Source of the DNA: Flavobacteriaceae bacterium
GTDB lineage: Bacteria; Bacteroidota; Bacteroidia; Flavobacteriales; Flavobacteriaceae
DNA: 64,000 nucleotides
Reading direction: 5' to 3'
Assembly: GCA_028280265.1 (NCBI GenBank)
Contig: JANQMD010000055.1
Location: 67,626 to 131,625, forward strand
This document shows positions 47,744-55,733 of this stretch, one piece after another (the first letter of the stretch is position 1; every line of letters begins with the position of its first letter). The notes under the pieces are model-generated. The model was not told the DNA's origin. It did not search any database and worked only from the letters and a program-made list of their open reading frames with translations. Both the position numbers and the translations under genes were made by a program.

Positions 47744-49453
47744 ATGGAGCATTTTATAGTATCTGCAAGAAAGTATCGCCCACAAAACTTCTCCGATGTT
47801 GTGGGGCAGCAGGCTATAACCAACACGCTAGAAAATGCAATCAAGAACAATCATTTAGCACAAGCTTTATTGTTTACCGGCCCCAGAGGAGTTGGCAAAA
47901 CCTCTTGTGCTAGGATTTTAGCGAAAAGAATCAATCAAGAAAGTAGTGAGGCTTCAGAAGATGAAGATTTTGCATTCAATATTTTTGAACTAGATGCTGC
48001 ATCAAACAACTCTGTCGATGACATTAGAAGCTTAACTGATCAAGTCCGTATTCCTCCACAAACAGGAAAGTACAAGGTATACATCATCGATGAGGTTCAC
48101 ATGTTATCTCAAGCAGCTTTCAACGCTTTTTTAAAGACGTTAGAAGAGCCACCAGCTCATGCTATTTTTATCTTAGCTACTACGGAGAAGCATAAAATTA
48201 TTCCAACGATTTTATCACGTTGTCAGATTTTTGATTTCAAAAGAATCACTGTTTTAGATGCAAAAAATTATCTAAAGACGATTTGCGAAAAAGAGAATAT
48301 CTCTGCTGAAGATGACGCTTTGCATATTATCGCACAAAAGGCCGATGGAGCCATGCGTGATGCACTCTCCATATTTGATCGAGTGATTAGTTTTTCAGGA
48401 AATCAGCTTACCAGAGAGGCCGTGACTCAAAACTTAAATGTCTTGGATTACGACACCTATTTTGAAATGACAGACCTCCTTTTAGAAAATAAAATTCCCG
48501 AAGTGTTAAATCATTTCAATACCATTCTGTCTAAAGGGTTTGAAGGTCATCATTTTATCAATGGTTTGGCTTCTCACTTCAGAGATTTGTTGGTTGCCAA
48601 AGACAATGCAACTGTAGCTCTTTTGGATGTTGGTGATAATGCCAAAAAGAAGTACATAGAACAATCTTCTAAAGCTAGCATTAGCTTTCTCATAAAAGCT
48701 ATTGATAAGGCAAATGAGTGCGATCTTAATTATAGAGCTAGTAAAAACCAACGTTTGCTCGTTGAGTTAAGTCTTATGCAAATTGCCTCTATCTCTTTTG
48801 ATGGAGAAAAAAAAAAGTCAGCTAACTACATAATCCCTGCAACGTTTTTCACTTCTTTGTCTCCAGCTGCAAAAGAGGTAAGTAAGAATAAAGTTGTAAC
48901 TAGTAAACAAGTAGCCCAACCTATTAAAAAGGAAATTCCTGTAAAACAGGAAATGCCAAAAACTCCTTCTCCTGCACCAACATTAAAGAATGTTCAAAGA
49001 AGGCCTTCTGCTTTCTCTCTAAAGAGTGTTCATGAGAAAAAGGTAGAGACTAAAAAGAAAACAGAAGAGAACTTCGACAATCATCCTAAAGATGTTTTTA
49101 CCCAAGTAGCATTGGAAAATGTTTGGAATCAATATCATCAAAAATTGATCAAACAAGGTCAAAAGAGTATTGCTGCAATCCTGGCTGCTGACAAACCTGT
49201 GCTGTTGGAGGGTTTTGTGATTCAATTCAGCCTTCCCAACAAATTAATGCAAGATCAGCTAAGACAAGCCAAACCAAAGCTATTGAGGCATCTGCGTGAA
49301 TCACTCAACAATTATGGATTGCGTATAGAGGTGATTCTAAACGAAACCATCGAGAAAAAATTTGCTTACACTCCATTGGAAAAATACAACAAGCTAAAAG
49401 AAAAGAATCCATTGATCGAGAAGTTAAAGGATTCTTTTCAATTGGATTTGTAG
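47744..49453 (+). CDS. dnaX: DNA polymerase III subunit gamma/tau
   Basis: The 569-residue clamp-loader ATPase has Walker A FTGPRGVGKTSCARILAKR (43-61), ELDAASNNSVDDIR, Walker B/DExx VYIIDEVHML, the SRC sensor region and domain III to about residue 350. Residues 360-460 are a Lys/Pro/Thr-rich linker and 460-569 a tau-type C-terminal domain. The four-cysteine zinc module usual between Walker A and ELDAAS is replaced by an acidic loop (ESSEASEDED). An A10 tract at 48807-48816 falls at the domain III boundary; a -1 shift there adds Val-Ser then stops, giving a 360-residue gamma-like form. Confidence 0.96.
   Translation: MEHFIVSARKYRPQNFSDVVGQQAITNTLENAIKNNHLAQALLFTGPRGVGKTSCARILAKRINQESSEASEDEDFAFNIFELDAASNNSVDDIRSLTDQVRIPPQTGKYKVYIIDEVHMLSQAAFNAFLKTLEEPPAHAIFILATTEKHKIIPTILSRCQIFDFKRITVLDAKNYLKTICEKENISAEDDALHIIAQKADGAMRDALSIFDRVISFSGNQLTREAVTQNLNVLDYDTYFEMTDLLLENKIPEVLNHFNTILSKGFEGHHFINGLASHFRDLLVAKDNATVALLDVGDNAKKKYIEQSSKASISFLIKAIDKANECDLNYRASKNQRLLVELSLMQIASISFDGEKKKSANYIIPATFFTSLSPAAKEVSKNKVVTSKQVAQPIKKEIPVKQEMPKTPSPAPTLKNVQRRPSAFSLKSVHEKKVETKKKTEENFDNHPKDVFTQVALENVWNQYHQKLIKQGQKSIAAILAADKPVLLEGFVIQFSLPNKLMQDQLRQAKPKLLRHLRESLNNYGLRIEVILNETIEKKFAYTPLEKYNKLKEKNPLIEKLKDSFQLDL
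48807..48816 (+). other. A10 slippery tract inside dnaX
   Basis: Ten A residues read as GAA AAA AAA AAG in frame (residues 355-358). Shifting -1 reads AAA GTC AGC TAA; shifting +1 reaches TAA six codons on. Both give early stops just past domain III. GGAG precedes the tract directly. Confidence 0.6.
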
Positions 49454-49454
49454 T

Positions 49455-51272
49455 CTAAACCTTATCCCCTACATACACCACTTTGGTTTTTTCATAGGAT
49501 AGCTCTTTGGCTTCAAACTCTGATAGCAAATAAATATTCTGATCTTTTGTAATGGCAAAAAGTGGTACCGATTCAATCTGGTTGTGAATCTTTTCAAGAG
49601 TGGTCTGATATTCTTCTAATGAGTTGATTTGAATCTCGTGGATCTCTGGATAATCACGAATAGCCTCACTTAAATTGATGTAATCGTCTTTTGGAGATAA
49701 GAAAAGGTTCTGGTTTTCAAAATTCTTGTTTTTCACCTCATCAGCAGTAGCCAATCGAAAAGCACCATGCTCTCCAAATTCTTTCGATAAGTTTTTTAAT
49801 GCATACTCATTTACAGCATCACTTCCGGTCATAGCAATTAAAAAACCAATATCATTCAATTCAATATTATCCGTTAAATCGTCATCATAAATATTAAACT
49901 CGAAAGCTTCCAGTCCTTCTTTATTCGCATTTTCAACAAACATCTTATTAGAATCTATTAGTACAACACGCTTTCCAAATTCTTGCAAGTAGTTTGCAAT
50001 GAGTCGAGATGCTTTGGATGCACCCACAATTAAAATACCATCAGAGTTTTTCAAGAAAACACCGACCATTTTAGCGAACATTCTTGCTGTAGTTGCATTC
50101 AATAAAACTGTTCCCAAAACTACCATGAAAACAAGCGGGGTAATGTACTCAGCTCCTTCTACTCCATCTTTCAGTAATTTACTCCCGAAAAGAGAAGCAA
50201 TCCCTGCTGCTACAATTCCTCTTGGCCCTACCCAGCTGATAAAAAGCTTCTCCTTGGTCTTAAGATTGGATTTGTAGGTACTCAAAAATACTGCCAAAGG
50301 TCTTATGATAAAGACCACCAAGCCAAATAGTAGTCCAGTTTTCCATGTATACAAGAGCATCAAATCCGACATGTTGATATTGGCTGCCAGTAAGATGAAA
50401 AGAATCGATATAAGAAGAACACTCAGTGATTCTTTAAAGTACAGTAGTTCTTTGAGGTTTTTCAATTTTCCATTTCCCAACACCATACCCATAACAACTA
50501 CAGCCAATAATCCCGATTCATGAGCAAATATTTCCGACTCTACAAATACCAATAGTACAGTAGATAAAGAAACGACATTCAATAAATAATGTGGAATCCA
50601 TTTTTTGTTGATTACAAAAGCCAATGCGTGGGCAAATGTAAAACCAAAAGAAGTTCCGAATAATAGTATTTTTCCAAACTCTATCAGAGCCGTTTTTGTG
50701 AATCCGCTATCACCACCAACACTGATAAATTCAAAAACCAATACAGCAACCAAAGCCCCGATAGGATCTATTAGAATTCCTTCCCATTTCAAAACAGCAG
50801 AAACATCTTTTTTTAAAGGGATGTTCCGTAAAATAGGTGTAATCACTGTTGGGCCCGTTACTATAATGAGTCCTGAGAATAAGAATGCTAAATCCCAACG
50901 AAGTTCAAAGATATAATGCGCTAAAACTCCAGCACCAAAAAATGTGACGGCCGATCCTAATGTAATGAGCTTTGTAATTACGGGTCCTACATTCCGAATC
51001 TCATTTCTTTTCAACGTTAAACCTCCTTCAAAGAGGATAATACTAATCGCTAATGAGACAAAATAATACAATCCATCTCCCGGAAAAAGTCCCTTAGTAC
51101 CATTCCAAATAGGTTCTATATATTTTGAGCCATCATCTGTTAAAAACTCAGCAGCAATGGGGCCAACAAGCAATCCAATTAAAATAAGTGGTAAGATAGC
51201 TGGGATTTTAAATCGCCATGCTACCCATTGGGCTAATATTCCAAAAATGATGATTCCTGCTAGTTCTAACAT
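49455..51272 (-). CDS. Cation:proton antiporter with RCK-type nucleotide-binding domain
   Basis: The protein has 605 residues. Residues 1-390 hold about twelve TM segments with CPA-type text (ISIILFEGGLTLKRNE, LIIVTGPTVITPIL, WEGILIDPIGALVAVLVFEF). Residues 400-520 form a TrkA_N/RCK-like Rossmann domain (ILIVGASKASRLIANYLQ). It probably exchanges Na+ or K+ for H+ to manage pH and salt. It is convergent with dnaX, with one base between the stop codons. Confidence 0.9.
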   Translation of the reverse strand: MLELAGIIIFGILAQWVAWRFKIPAILPLILIGLLVGPIAAEFLTDDGSKYIEPIWNGTKGLFPGDGLYYFVSLAISIILFEGGLTLKRNEIRNVGPVITKLITLGSAVTFFGAGVLAHYIFELRWDLAFLFSGLIIVTGPTVITPILRNIPLKKDVSAVLKWEGILIDPIGALVAVLVFEFISVGGDSGFTKTALIEFGKILLFGTSFGFTFAHALAFVINKKWIPHYLLNVVSLSTVLLVFVESEIFAHESGLLAVVVMGMVLGNGKLKNLKELLYFKESLSVLLISILFILLAANINMSDLMLLYTWKTGLLFGLVVFIIRPLAVFLSTYKSNLKTKEKLFISWVGPRGIVAAGIASLFGSKLLKDGVEGAEYITPLVFMVVLGTVLLNATTARMFAKMVGVFLKNSDGILIVGASKASRLIANYLQEFGKRVVLIDSNKMFVENANKEGLEAFEFNIYDDDLTDNIELNDIGFLIAMTGSDAVNEYALKNLSKEFGEHGAFRLATADEVKNKNFENQNLFLSPKDDYINLSEAIRDYPEIHEIQINSLEEYQTTLEKIHNQIESVPLFAITKDQNIYLLSEFEAKELSYEKTKVVYVGDKV

Positions 51273-51420
51273 CTGGTTTGATTAAGTATTCCAAAATACA
51301 AAAATACTATGAGTCCTGTGGGCTTTCTAAAAATTTATTCATTTTTTCACCTTTGCGAATAATGGTATATTGCGCTCCAGTTGTACTGGATCATAAAACA
51401 GATTTTCTTGAAGTAATTCT

Positions 51421-52188
51421 ATGAAGTATTTTCTATATAGTTTCATTATTTTTTCACTTTTTGTAAAACAAGACAGTCAGAAATATTCGCTTCGCAAATA
51501 TGCGCATGTCAAAGCATTTTATTCAGGAATTGCAAAAGAAGCTACCCAGATTTGTTTGGAGAATAACATCCCTCCTGCCTCCTTGTTAGCAATATGTGGT
51601 TTGGAGTCTGGTTGGGACAGTGGGTATATCGGTCAAATTACAGGAAACATTCTAAGCCTAGGAACTCGAAAAGGAGACAAAGAGCTTCCTGCGCTTCGCC
51701 TACCGAGACTCATAAAAAGCAATAAAATTGTCTATGACTCATTGGAAATAATGAAATATCCTTCTGATGCACTTCGATGGGAAAATAGACCTGAAAGTTT
51801 AAAAAAAGATTATAGACCCAAACCTTGGGCAGGTACTCAATACCAATTGGCTTATTTTAAATATCATCCCAAAGAAAAAGCCAAAGCTCATTTGCATAAT
51901 ATCAGAGATTTTGTCACTACTTTTATCGGACGTAAAAGTCGTTTGAAAGCCTATAGAGACACGCGTGCTAAAATGGATAGCTTGGTAGACGTTCATGGGA
52001 AAGAGGCTCTTTTGGATGAATCGACAGCTATTAATTTCATATACGGTATTGGAGGAAAAATAAACTCCTATAATTTCCGAAAGACATGGCCTAAAAAAGT
52101 GATTTATATCATAAAAAATGCTGGACTGGTAGATCTTACTTTAGATTTGAATGCTGGAAAAAGTTTTAATGAAAGTTGGAAAAAATAA
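51421..52188 (+). CDS. Glucosaminidase-like peptidoglycan hydrolase
   Basis: The protein has 255 residues with an N-terminal hydrophobic signal (about 1-16). Residues 30-110 resemble the lysozyme/N-acetylglucosaminidase fold: Y-S-G-I-A-K-E-A, IPPASLLAICGLESGWDSGY with the probable catalytic Glu, then TGNILSLG. It likely cleaves the glycan backbone in wall remodelling. It lies 10 nt before miaE on the same strand, so the two may share a transcript though the jobs are unrelated. Confidence 0.72.
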   Translation: MKYFLYSFIIFSLFVKQDSQKYSLRKYAHVKAFYSGIAKEATQICLENNIPPASLLAICGLESGWDSGYIGQITGNILSLGTRKGDKELPALRLPRLIKSNKIVYDSLEIMKYPSDALRWENRPESLKKDYRPKPWAGTQYQLAYFKYHPKEKAKAHLHNIRDFVTTFIGRKSRLKAYRDTRAKMDSLVDVHGKEALLDESTAINFIYGIGGKINSYNFRKTWPKKVIYIIKNAGLVDLTLDLNAGKSFNESWKK

Positions 52189-52198
52189 AATATAACTG

Positions 52199-52780
52199 AT
52201 GCTAGGATTACAATTCGAAACTGAAACCTCATGGGTAGATGTAGCCCAAAATGGATTAGAACAATTACTCACCGATCATGCTTTTGCTGAACAAAAAGCA
52301 GCTTCCAATGCTGTGTCTATCATCATCAATTACTCAGAGGAAACTGATTTGGTGAAAGACATGAGTGATATTGCTATTGAAGAAATGGAACACTTTCGTA
52401 TGGTTCACAATTTAATGGTCAAACGAGGGATGGTATTGGGAAAAGCTACTAAAAATGATTACGCTTTACAATTGCAGCAATTCTTTCCTAAAACCTCTGA
52501 CCGAACGGAAGCTTTGATACATCGTCTATTAGTAGCTGCCTTGATAGAAGCGAGAAGTTGCGAGCGTTTTAAAGTGTTTTCTGAAAACATGAATGATGAT
52601 GAATTGTCTACTTTCTATAAGGATTTAATGGTTTCTGAAGCCAATCATTATACACTTTTCTTGGGCTATGCTCGTCAATATATGGATAGAACCATCGTAG
52701 ATCAAAAGTGGAAGGAGTTATTAGCTTTTGAAGCTGAGATGATGAAATCCAGAGGGACTGTTGCCAAAGTACACGGGTAG
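52199..52780 (+). CDS. miaE: tRNA-(ms2io6A)-hydroxylase
   Basis: The 193-residue four-helix diiron protein has ferritin-like ligands: E31-x-K-A-A region, EEMEH (about 61-65), the central EARSCERF and SEANHYTLF. It hydroxylates ms2i6A37 of tRNA to ms2io6A using O2. It depends on MiaA and MiaB, which are outside the window. Confidence 0.93.
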   Translation: MLGLQFETETSWVDVAQNGLEQLLTDHAFAEQKAASNAVSIIINYSEETDLVKDMSDIAIEEMEHFRMVHNLMVKRGMVLGKATKNDYALQLQQFFPKTSDRTEALIHRLLVAALIEARSCERFKVFSENMNDDELSTFYKDLMVSEANHYTLFLGYARQYMDRTIVDQKWKELLAFEAEMMKSRGTVAKVHG

Positions 52781-52781
52781 C

Positions 52782-52840
52782 TTCAATGAACAGTGATCAA
52801 TTAACATTGTTCACTGATAACTGATCACTGATAATTGAAC
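52782..52840. repeat. Intergenic low-complexity palindromic repeat
   Basis: Overlapping words TGAACA, TGATCA, TGTTCA and CTGATAA are strung together (for example GATAACTGATCACTGATAAT). It shares vocabulary with 39291-39312 and the array before pcm. Confidence 0.5.
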
Positions 52841-52841
52841 C

Positions 52842-53282
52842 ATGTTTAGCAAAGAAGAATCCGCAAAAATAAGGCAGGAGTTTTGGACCAGTTTTGGAAA
52901 ATCATTTCCCAGAAAGTGGCTTCTTTACAATACGAAAATCAAAGGAGTTTCTTTTAAGTTTGTTGCAGATCGAAAAAAGGCTATGGTAGCTTTGGATATT
53001 GAGAATATCGACCCTGTCTTCAATGAGTTAATCTACGATCAACTCCTATCTCTCAAAACTCTTTTAACTACTGACTACTTATCTGAAGTTATTTATGACA
53101 ATTCTTACGAATTAGATAACGGTAAAATAATCCATAGAGTTTATGTGAATCATAACACTAAATTCAGCATTCACAATAAAAATACCTGGAGAGATTGTTA
53201 TGAATTTTTTGTTGAAACCATGCAAAAATTTGAGCTATTCTTTTATGAATACGAAGATTTTATAAAACAAGCTGTTCAGTAA
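52842..53282 (+). CDS. DUF4268 family protein
   Basis: The protein has 146 residues, soluble, with the DUF4268 text EFWTSFGKSFPRKWLLYNTKIKG and the final FELFFYEYEDFI. DUF4268 domains are found alone in Bacteroidota, or fused to nuclease-like domains elsewhere. Function unknown; it follows miaE by 61 nt across a repeat. Confidence 0.8.
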   Translation: MFSKEESAKIRQEFWTSFGKSFPRKWLLYNTKIKGVSFKFVADRKKAMVALDIENIDPVFNELIYDQLLSLKTLLTTDYLSEVIYDNSYELDNGKIIHRVYVNHNTKFSIHNKNTWRDCYEFFVETMQKFELFFYEYEDFIKQAVQ

Positions 53283-53300
53283 ACTTTGTCTGTTATTTTT

Positions 53301-53636
53301 CTATAAAAATTGAATGGATAGAGGATAATTGGGTTCCTCTTCATTGCTCGCACGAATGGCATTGATAATGGGGAAAATTAGATAAAAGATTCCTATAACG
53401 ACAAAACCAAGAATTCCCAATCCAAAAAACAAGATCATAGGAATACAAAGAAGTAGATATAGAAACATGCTGATCCTAAAGTTTAAAATAGCTCTTCCAT
53501 GCTCATCCATTCCGTCAACTTCATTCTTATTTGTCATCCAAATAATAAAAGGCACGATAAAGCCTCCAATAACTGTTACAAAATCAATTAATTGGCTTAA
53601 ATGTGTTAGCACTAATAGTTGATTGTTCTTTCTCAT
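53301..53636 (-). CDS. DUF4870 family membrane protein
   Basis: The protein has 111 residues with three TM segments (about 9-34, 53-70 and 72-95) and DUF4870 text (LTHLSQLIDFVT, DEHGRAILNFRIS, IRASNEEEPNYPLSIQFL). Small inner-membrane protein of unknown function, convergent with the DUF4268 gene. Confidence 0.85.
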   Translation of the reverse strand: MRKNNQLLVLTHLSQLIDFVTVIGGFIVPFIIWMTNKNEVDGMDEHGRAILNFRISMFLYLLLCIPMILFFGLGILGFVVIGIFYLIFPIINAIRASNEEEPNYPLSIQFL

Positions 53637-53894
53637 TTTCTTAAAAAGTTAGTGAGTATACCTATTCGACGCACTGAAGTACAATTTGTTACATTTTCTA
53701 CATAGTAAAACTTATATTAGATCAGTCACAAAAATTGTGTATCTCTTTTAAATTGATTTTATGAAAAAGAAATAATAAATCTATTTACAATCATTATTAC
53801 TACACTAATAAACCTATTGATATTCATTTTTGCCTTCACTTCGACAAGCTCAGTGTGACAGAAGCAAAAACGAATCAAAAAAGTCAAGACTGAT

Positions 53895-54021
53895 GAAAAA
53901 AATCTAAAAAACTACAGAATCACCATCCACAGATGGAAAGAACTTGTTTCGAAAATTCGAAACTCAAACAGCTTTCCATCTTTTAACCATCTCTGTTTCT
54001 TTGTTTTTTAAGATTTTTTTC
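53895..54021. mobile_element. MITE-like palindromic element with 18-bp terminal inverted repeats
   Basis: Left end GAAAAAAATCTAAAAAAC (53895-53912) pairs with right end GTTTTTTAAGATTTTTTTC (54003-54021) apart from one bulged base. Inner stems are ACAGA/TCTGT, GATGGAAAG/CTTTCCATC (53932-53940 and 53972-53980) and GTTTCG/CGAAAC at the tip. The element is flanked on both sides by GAT (53892-53894 and 54022-54024), which may be a target duplication. A structured RNA is an alternative reading. Confidence 0.5.
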
Positions 54022-54078
54022 GATAGGTCATTTCTTTACTAAAATGCTTTGCCTCAATCTTTTTTCTGTATTTTCAAT

Positions 54079-54159
54079 CAATTCATTTCATTGTATTTCA
54101 GTAATTCATCTTGCATAGCAATCTTCAAGCAGACTGAAATACAGTCATTCCATGAATTG
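54079..54159. repeat. Long intergenic hairpin
   Basis: CAATTCAT (54079) pairs with ATGAATTG (54152) and TGTATTTCAGT (54092) with ACTGAAATACA (54133), around a 30-nt loop. Confidence 0.6.
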
Positions 54160-54196
54160 GAAAATAATAGGAAAAATGATTGCTGCTAGATTTCCT

Positions 54197-54261
54197 GCCT
54201 GCCGCAGGCTGGTTTGTCACTTTTTCATCCCTGTCTGCCGAATGGCAGAATGGAAAAAGTG
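54197..54261. repeat. Two further hairpins before mnmE
   Basis: GCCTG-CCG-CAGGC at 54197-54209, then CACTTTTTC (54218-54226) pairing with GAAAAAGTG (54253-54261) with an inner CTGCC-GAAT-GGCAG stem. Confidence 0.6.
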
Positions 54262-54299
54262 GAAAGAAAAAAGAAACATAACAATTAAGCCTGATCCCT

Positions 54300-54307
54300 T
54301 ATATTTG
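54300..54307 (+). promoter_or_regulatory. mnmE: Possible -7 element abutting mnmE start
   Basis: TATATTTG matches TAnnTTTG and ends 4 nt before the ATG, so a transcript from it would be nearly or fully leaderless. No TTG is seen at the expected -33 position, so this may be chance. Confidence 0.25.
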
Positions 54308-54311
54308 CCCC

Positions 54312-55703
54312 ATGATTCCAAATGATACCATCATTGCCCTAGCAACTCCCTCAGGAGTTGGCGCTATTTCTGTCATTCGCCTGTCGGGAGAGGAATCTAT
54401 TGATATGGTTGCTTCTTTTTTCCAATCAGTGCGAGGAAAAGATCTTAGAAAACAAACATCACACACACTGCATTTGGGGCATATTGTTGATGGTACGAAC
54501 GTTTTGGATCAGGTGCTGGTTTCTATTTTCAAGAACCCTTATTCGTACACAGGAGAAAATGTGGTAGAAATATCCTGTCACGGTTCCAGTTACATTCAGC
54601 AAAAAATCATTCAACTTTTTCTAAAGAACGGCTGTCGTATGGCAGACAATGGTGAATTTACCATGCGTGCTTTTCTCAATGGTAAGATGGATCTCTCGCA
54701 AGCAGAAGCAGTAGCTGATGTCATTGCATCAAATTCAGATGCTTCACATCAAGTAGCCATGCAACAGATGCGAGGGGGAATTACGAATGAGCTGAAAGAA
54801 TTGAGAGGTCAGTTGTTAGATTTCGCAGCATTGATTGAACTAGAGTTGGATTTTTCTGGTGAAGATGTAGAGTTTGCCGATCGTACCAAGTTTAGACAAT
54901 TGGTCGCTACCATTTCTTCGGTGCTGAAAAAACTCATCGATAGTTTTGCTTTTGGAAACGCCATGAAAAATGGAATTCCTGTAGCCATCATTGGAGAGCC
55001 AAATGTTGGGAAATCTACCTTGCTAAATGCTTTGTTAAACGAGGAAAAAGCGATTGTTTCAGACATTGCTGGTACGACACGAGACGCTATTGAAGATGAA
55101 CTGATTATTGAAGGTGTTGTTTTCCGATTTATCGATACAGCAGGAATCAGAGAGACCGATGATGTTGTTGAAAGTATTGGAATTCAAAAGGCTTATGAAA
55201 AAGCTGAAAATGCTCAGTTAGTCATCTTTTTAATTGATTCCAGAAAGTTTGCCACATCCAAAGAGACGTTTCTTAAAGAAATACAGGTCATACAAGATCG
55301 TTTCCCCAATAAAAGACTCTTAACTATTGCTAACAAAACAGACACTTTAGAAGAATTGCAAAAAGAAGAGATTACGTCTTCAATAGAAGGTATCTTATTA
55401 TTATCTGCTAAAAATAAAATAGGCTTTGACACACTTCTTACCGAATTGACCTCTTTGGTTAACAAAGGTGCTTTGAGTAATAACGAAACGGTTGTCTCCA
55501 ATTCTCGTCATTTTGAAGCTTTGAACAACGCTCTAGAGAGTATACAATCTGTTCAAGAGGGTATTGATGCAGAAATTTCTTCAGACCTTTTTGCCATTGA
55601 TATCCGAGAATGCTTGCGCCATTTAGGAAACATCACTGGAGAATACGATGTAGACAAAGACATTTTAGGTCACATCTTCTCTAATTTTTGTATTGGAAAA
55701 TAA
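54312..55703 (+). CDS. mnmE: tRNA modification GTPase MnmE
   Basis: The protein has 463 residues: N-terminal tetrahydrofolate-binding domain (TIIALATPSGVGAISVIRLSG), helical domain, and an inserted G domain with G1 GEPNVGKSTLLN (about 228-239), G2/G3 GTTRDAIED and DTAGIRETDD, and G4 NKTD. It ends in the obligatory C-terminal FCIGK motif with the catalytic-region Cys. With MnmG it installs cmnm5U at the wobble position of tRNAs. Intact. Confidence 0.97.
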   Translation: MIPNDTIIALATPSGVGAISVIRLSGEESIDMVASFFQSVRGKDLRKQTSHTLHLGHIVDGTNVLDQVLVSIFKNPYSYTGENVVEISCHGSSYIQQKIIQLFLKNGCRMADNGEFTMRAFLNGKMDLSQAEAVADVIASNSDASHQVAMQQMRGGITNELKELRGQLLDFAALIELELDFSGEDVEFADRTKFRQLVATISSVLKKLIDSFAFGNAMKNGIPVAIIGEPNVGKSTLLNALLNEEKAIVSDIAGTTRDAIEDELIIEGVVFRFIDTAGIRETDDVVESIGIQKAYEKAENAQLVIFLIDSRKFATSKETFLKEIQVIQDRFPNKRLLTIANKTDTLEELQKEEITSSIEGILLLSAKNKIGFDTLLTELTSLVNKGALSNNETVVSNSRHFEALNNALESIQSVQEGIDAEISSDLFAIDIRECLRHLGNITGEYDVDKDILGHIFSNFCIGK

Positions 55704-55733
55704 ATTTTCATAATATTTTCTAAAAGTTGTACC

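Larger units (their letters stand above)
53637..54311. repeat. Palindrome-rich 675-bp spacer before mnmE
   Basis: No gene is seen. In order: dispersed repeat text at 53836-53860 (CTTCGACAAGCTCAGTGTGA), a 127-bp MITE-like element (53895-54021), a long hairpin (54079-54159), GCCTG-CCG-CAGGC (54197-54209) and a nested hairpin at 54218-54261. The mnmE start follows directly. Confidence 0.65.
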
